The notes beneath the pieces were generated by a model that was given only the letters and a program-made list of their open reading frames with translations, was not told the DNA's origin and did not search any database. This document shows positions 33,594 through 34,020 of a stretch of DNA of 34,020 nt, one piece after another (within the stretch, counting starts at the first letter, position 1; every line of letters begins with the position of its first letter). The stretch is from Candidatus Babelota bacterium (GTDB taxonomy: Bacteria > Babelota > Babeliae > Babelales > JABDEC01), in the NCBI GenBank assembly GCA_013287265.1, contig JABDEC010000007.1, forward strand, positions 14,831 to 48,850, written 5' to 3'. Both the position numbers and the translations under genes were made by a program.

Positions 33594-33617
33594 TGCCCGC
33601 TGAAGCTACGAAGGGCA
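33594..33617. repeat. Diverged copy of the GAAG-containing hairpin repeat
   Basis: TGCCC and GGGCA flank CTGAAGCTACGAA, the same arm-GAA-loop-GAA-arm plan as the tRNA-flanking elements, but with different arm bases. It lies between tRNA-Arg and tRNA-Ser(GCU). Confidence 0.45.
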
Positions 33618-33642
33618 TGCTTCTAATTGCTTATGCTGGCTT

Positions 33643-33671
33643 GCCATGCGAAGATTTATGCGAAGCATGGC
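33643..33671 (-). repeat. Complete palindromic repeat covering the tRNA-Ser(GCU) 3' end
   Basis: GCCATGC (33643-33649) pairs with GCATGGC (33665-33671), with GAA next to each arm and an AT-rich loop. The right arm includes G73 and CCA of the tRNA, so the hairpin overlaps the mature 3' end. Confidence 0.65.
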
Positions 33672-33758
33672 GGAGAGAGAGGGATTCGAACCCTCGCGCC
33701 CTGTTTCCAGGACTCTTGCTTAGCAGGCAAGCGCTTTAGGCCACTCAGCCATCTCTCC
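33668..33758 (-). tRNA. tRNA-Ser(GCU)
   Basis: Class II tRNA with acceptor stem GGAGAGA/TCTCTCC, G73, encoded CCA, a long variable arm (AGTCCTGGAAACAGGGC), and anticodon stem-loop CTTGC-CTGCTAA-GCAAG giving anticodon GCU. It is the first gene of the three-tRNA cluster. Confidence 0.97.
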
Positions 33759-33876
33759 TAAATAAGCCTTTCAAACGTTTTTTAATGATAACTTTTTATA
33801 TAAAAAAGTAAATTAAATAATATTCTTTTAAATTATAACATAAATAATAATTTTAAGTTTAAAATAAGGTTTCATA

Positions 33877-34020
33877 ATGCCATTAATAATCGATATAAAA
33901 GTAATTCCAGGTTCAGGTAAGCAAAGATGCATTTTGGATAAATCAGGAATTTTAAAATTTTATTTAAAAAATCAAGCTGAAAAAAATCTTGCAAATGAAG
34001 AATTAATAAAATTTATTGCC
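33877..34020 (+). CDS. YggU/DUF167 (UPF0235) family protein, 5' part only
   Basis: 48 codons are visible before the right edge, starting with MPLIIDIKVIPGSGKQRCI. AAGG lies upstream of the ATG. The order V-I-P-G-S-(x) ... L-K-F-Y-L-K ... A-E-K-N-L-A-N-E-E-L-I-K-F-I-A fits the family core (V-x-P-x-(A/S) ... K-x-R-x-x-A-P-x-x-x-G-K-A-N-x-x-L). The family is small (about 100 residues) and of unknown biochemical role. The C-terminal half lies outside the window. Confidence 0.8.
   Translation, partial: MPLIIDIKVIPGSGKQRCILDKSGILKFYLKNQAEKNLANEELIKFIA

Noticed and set aside
1-34020. CRISPR array, insertion sequence, prophage or restriction system
   Set aside because: No regularly spaced repeats, transposase, integrase, phage structural or restriction-modification motifs were seen on either strand.

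Overview
The window is an AT-rich segment of a Gram-negative-type bacterial chromosome using the standard genetic code. A double membrane is shown by a BamA-type assembly factor, an MCE/MlaD-type protein, a pseudopilin operon and a predicted outer-membrane barrel. About a third of the genes encode short secreted proteins of no recognisable family. Several genes carry domains more usual in eukaryotes or host-associated bacteria: MYND zinc fingers, a DOT1-like methyltransferase and a PAF-acetylhydrolase-like lipase. This mix resembles intracellular lineages such as Candidatus Dependentiae (TM6). That placement is inference; no rRNA or marker tree was available.

Layout. 1-3583 (minus): an operon of three secreted MYND-finger proteins, two of them recent tandem paralogues sharing a 183-bp perfect repeat; the last runs off the left edge. 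3785-4780 (minus): an unknown secreted protein. 4895-10995 (plus): a tightly overlapping gspF-G-H-I-J-K-like operon ending in an MCE-domain gene. 11006-11316 (minus): a frameshifted secreted-protein pseudogene. 11466-12158: two small secreted proteins, one Cys-rich. 12327-14135: typA/bipA. 14139-18946: secreted or membrane proteins, including a predicted outer-membrane barrel and three proteins with a signal peptide and a C-terminal membrane segment. 18936-19841: archaeal-type class I aldolase. 19863-21772 (minus): ftsL-ftsI. 21886-25197 (minus): DOT1-like methyltransferase and bamA. 25427-26767: cysS. 26798-28365 (minus): two Gly/His-rich secreted peptides, thioredoxin and an unknown secreted protein. 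28508-31985: Bax-inhibitor-1-like protein, APC permease and PAF-AH-like lipase. 32027-33276 (minus): Tyr/Gly-rich peptide, LysE-type exporter and a small membrane protein. 33298-33758 (minus): tRNA-Ser(UGA), tRNA-Arg(ACG) and tRNA-Ser(GCU), all with encoded CCA and palindromic repeats abutting their 3' ends. 33877 to the right edge: start of a YggU/DUF167 gene.

How it fits together: the envelope genes (BamA, MCE, pseudopilins, barrel) would build and serve the outer membrane and could export proteins. Many small signal-peptide proteins, the MYND proteins above all, are plausible cargo or surface proteins. Housekeeping genes (typA, cysS, ftsLI, trxA, tRNAs) are scattered singly among accessory genes, and the usual large clusters are broken up. 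Where a first in-frame codon lacked a ribosome-binding site, I moved the start to the next ATG with a Shine-Dalgarno match, and say so in the entry.
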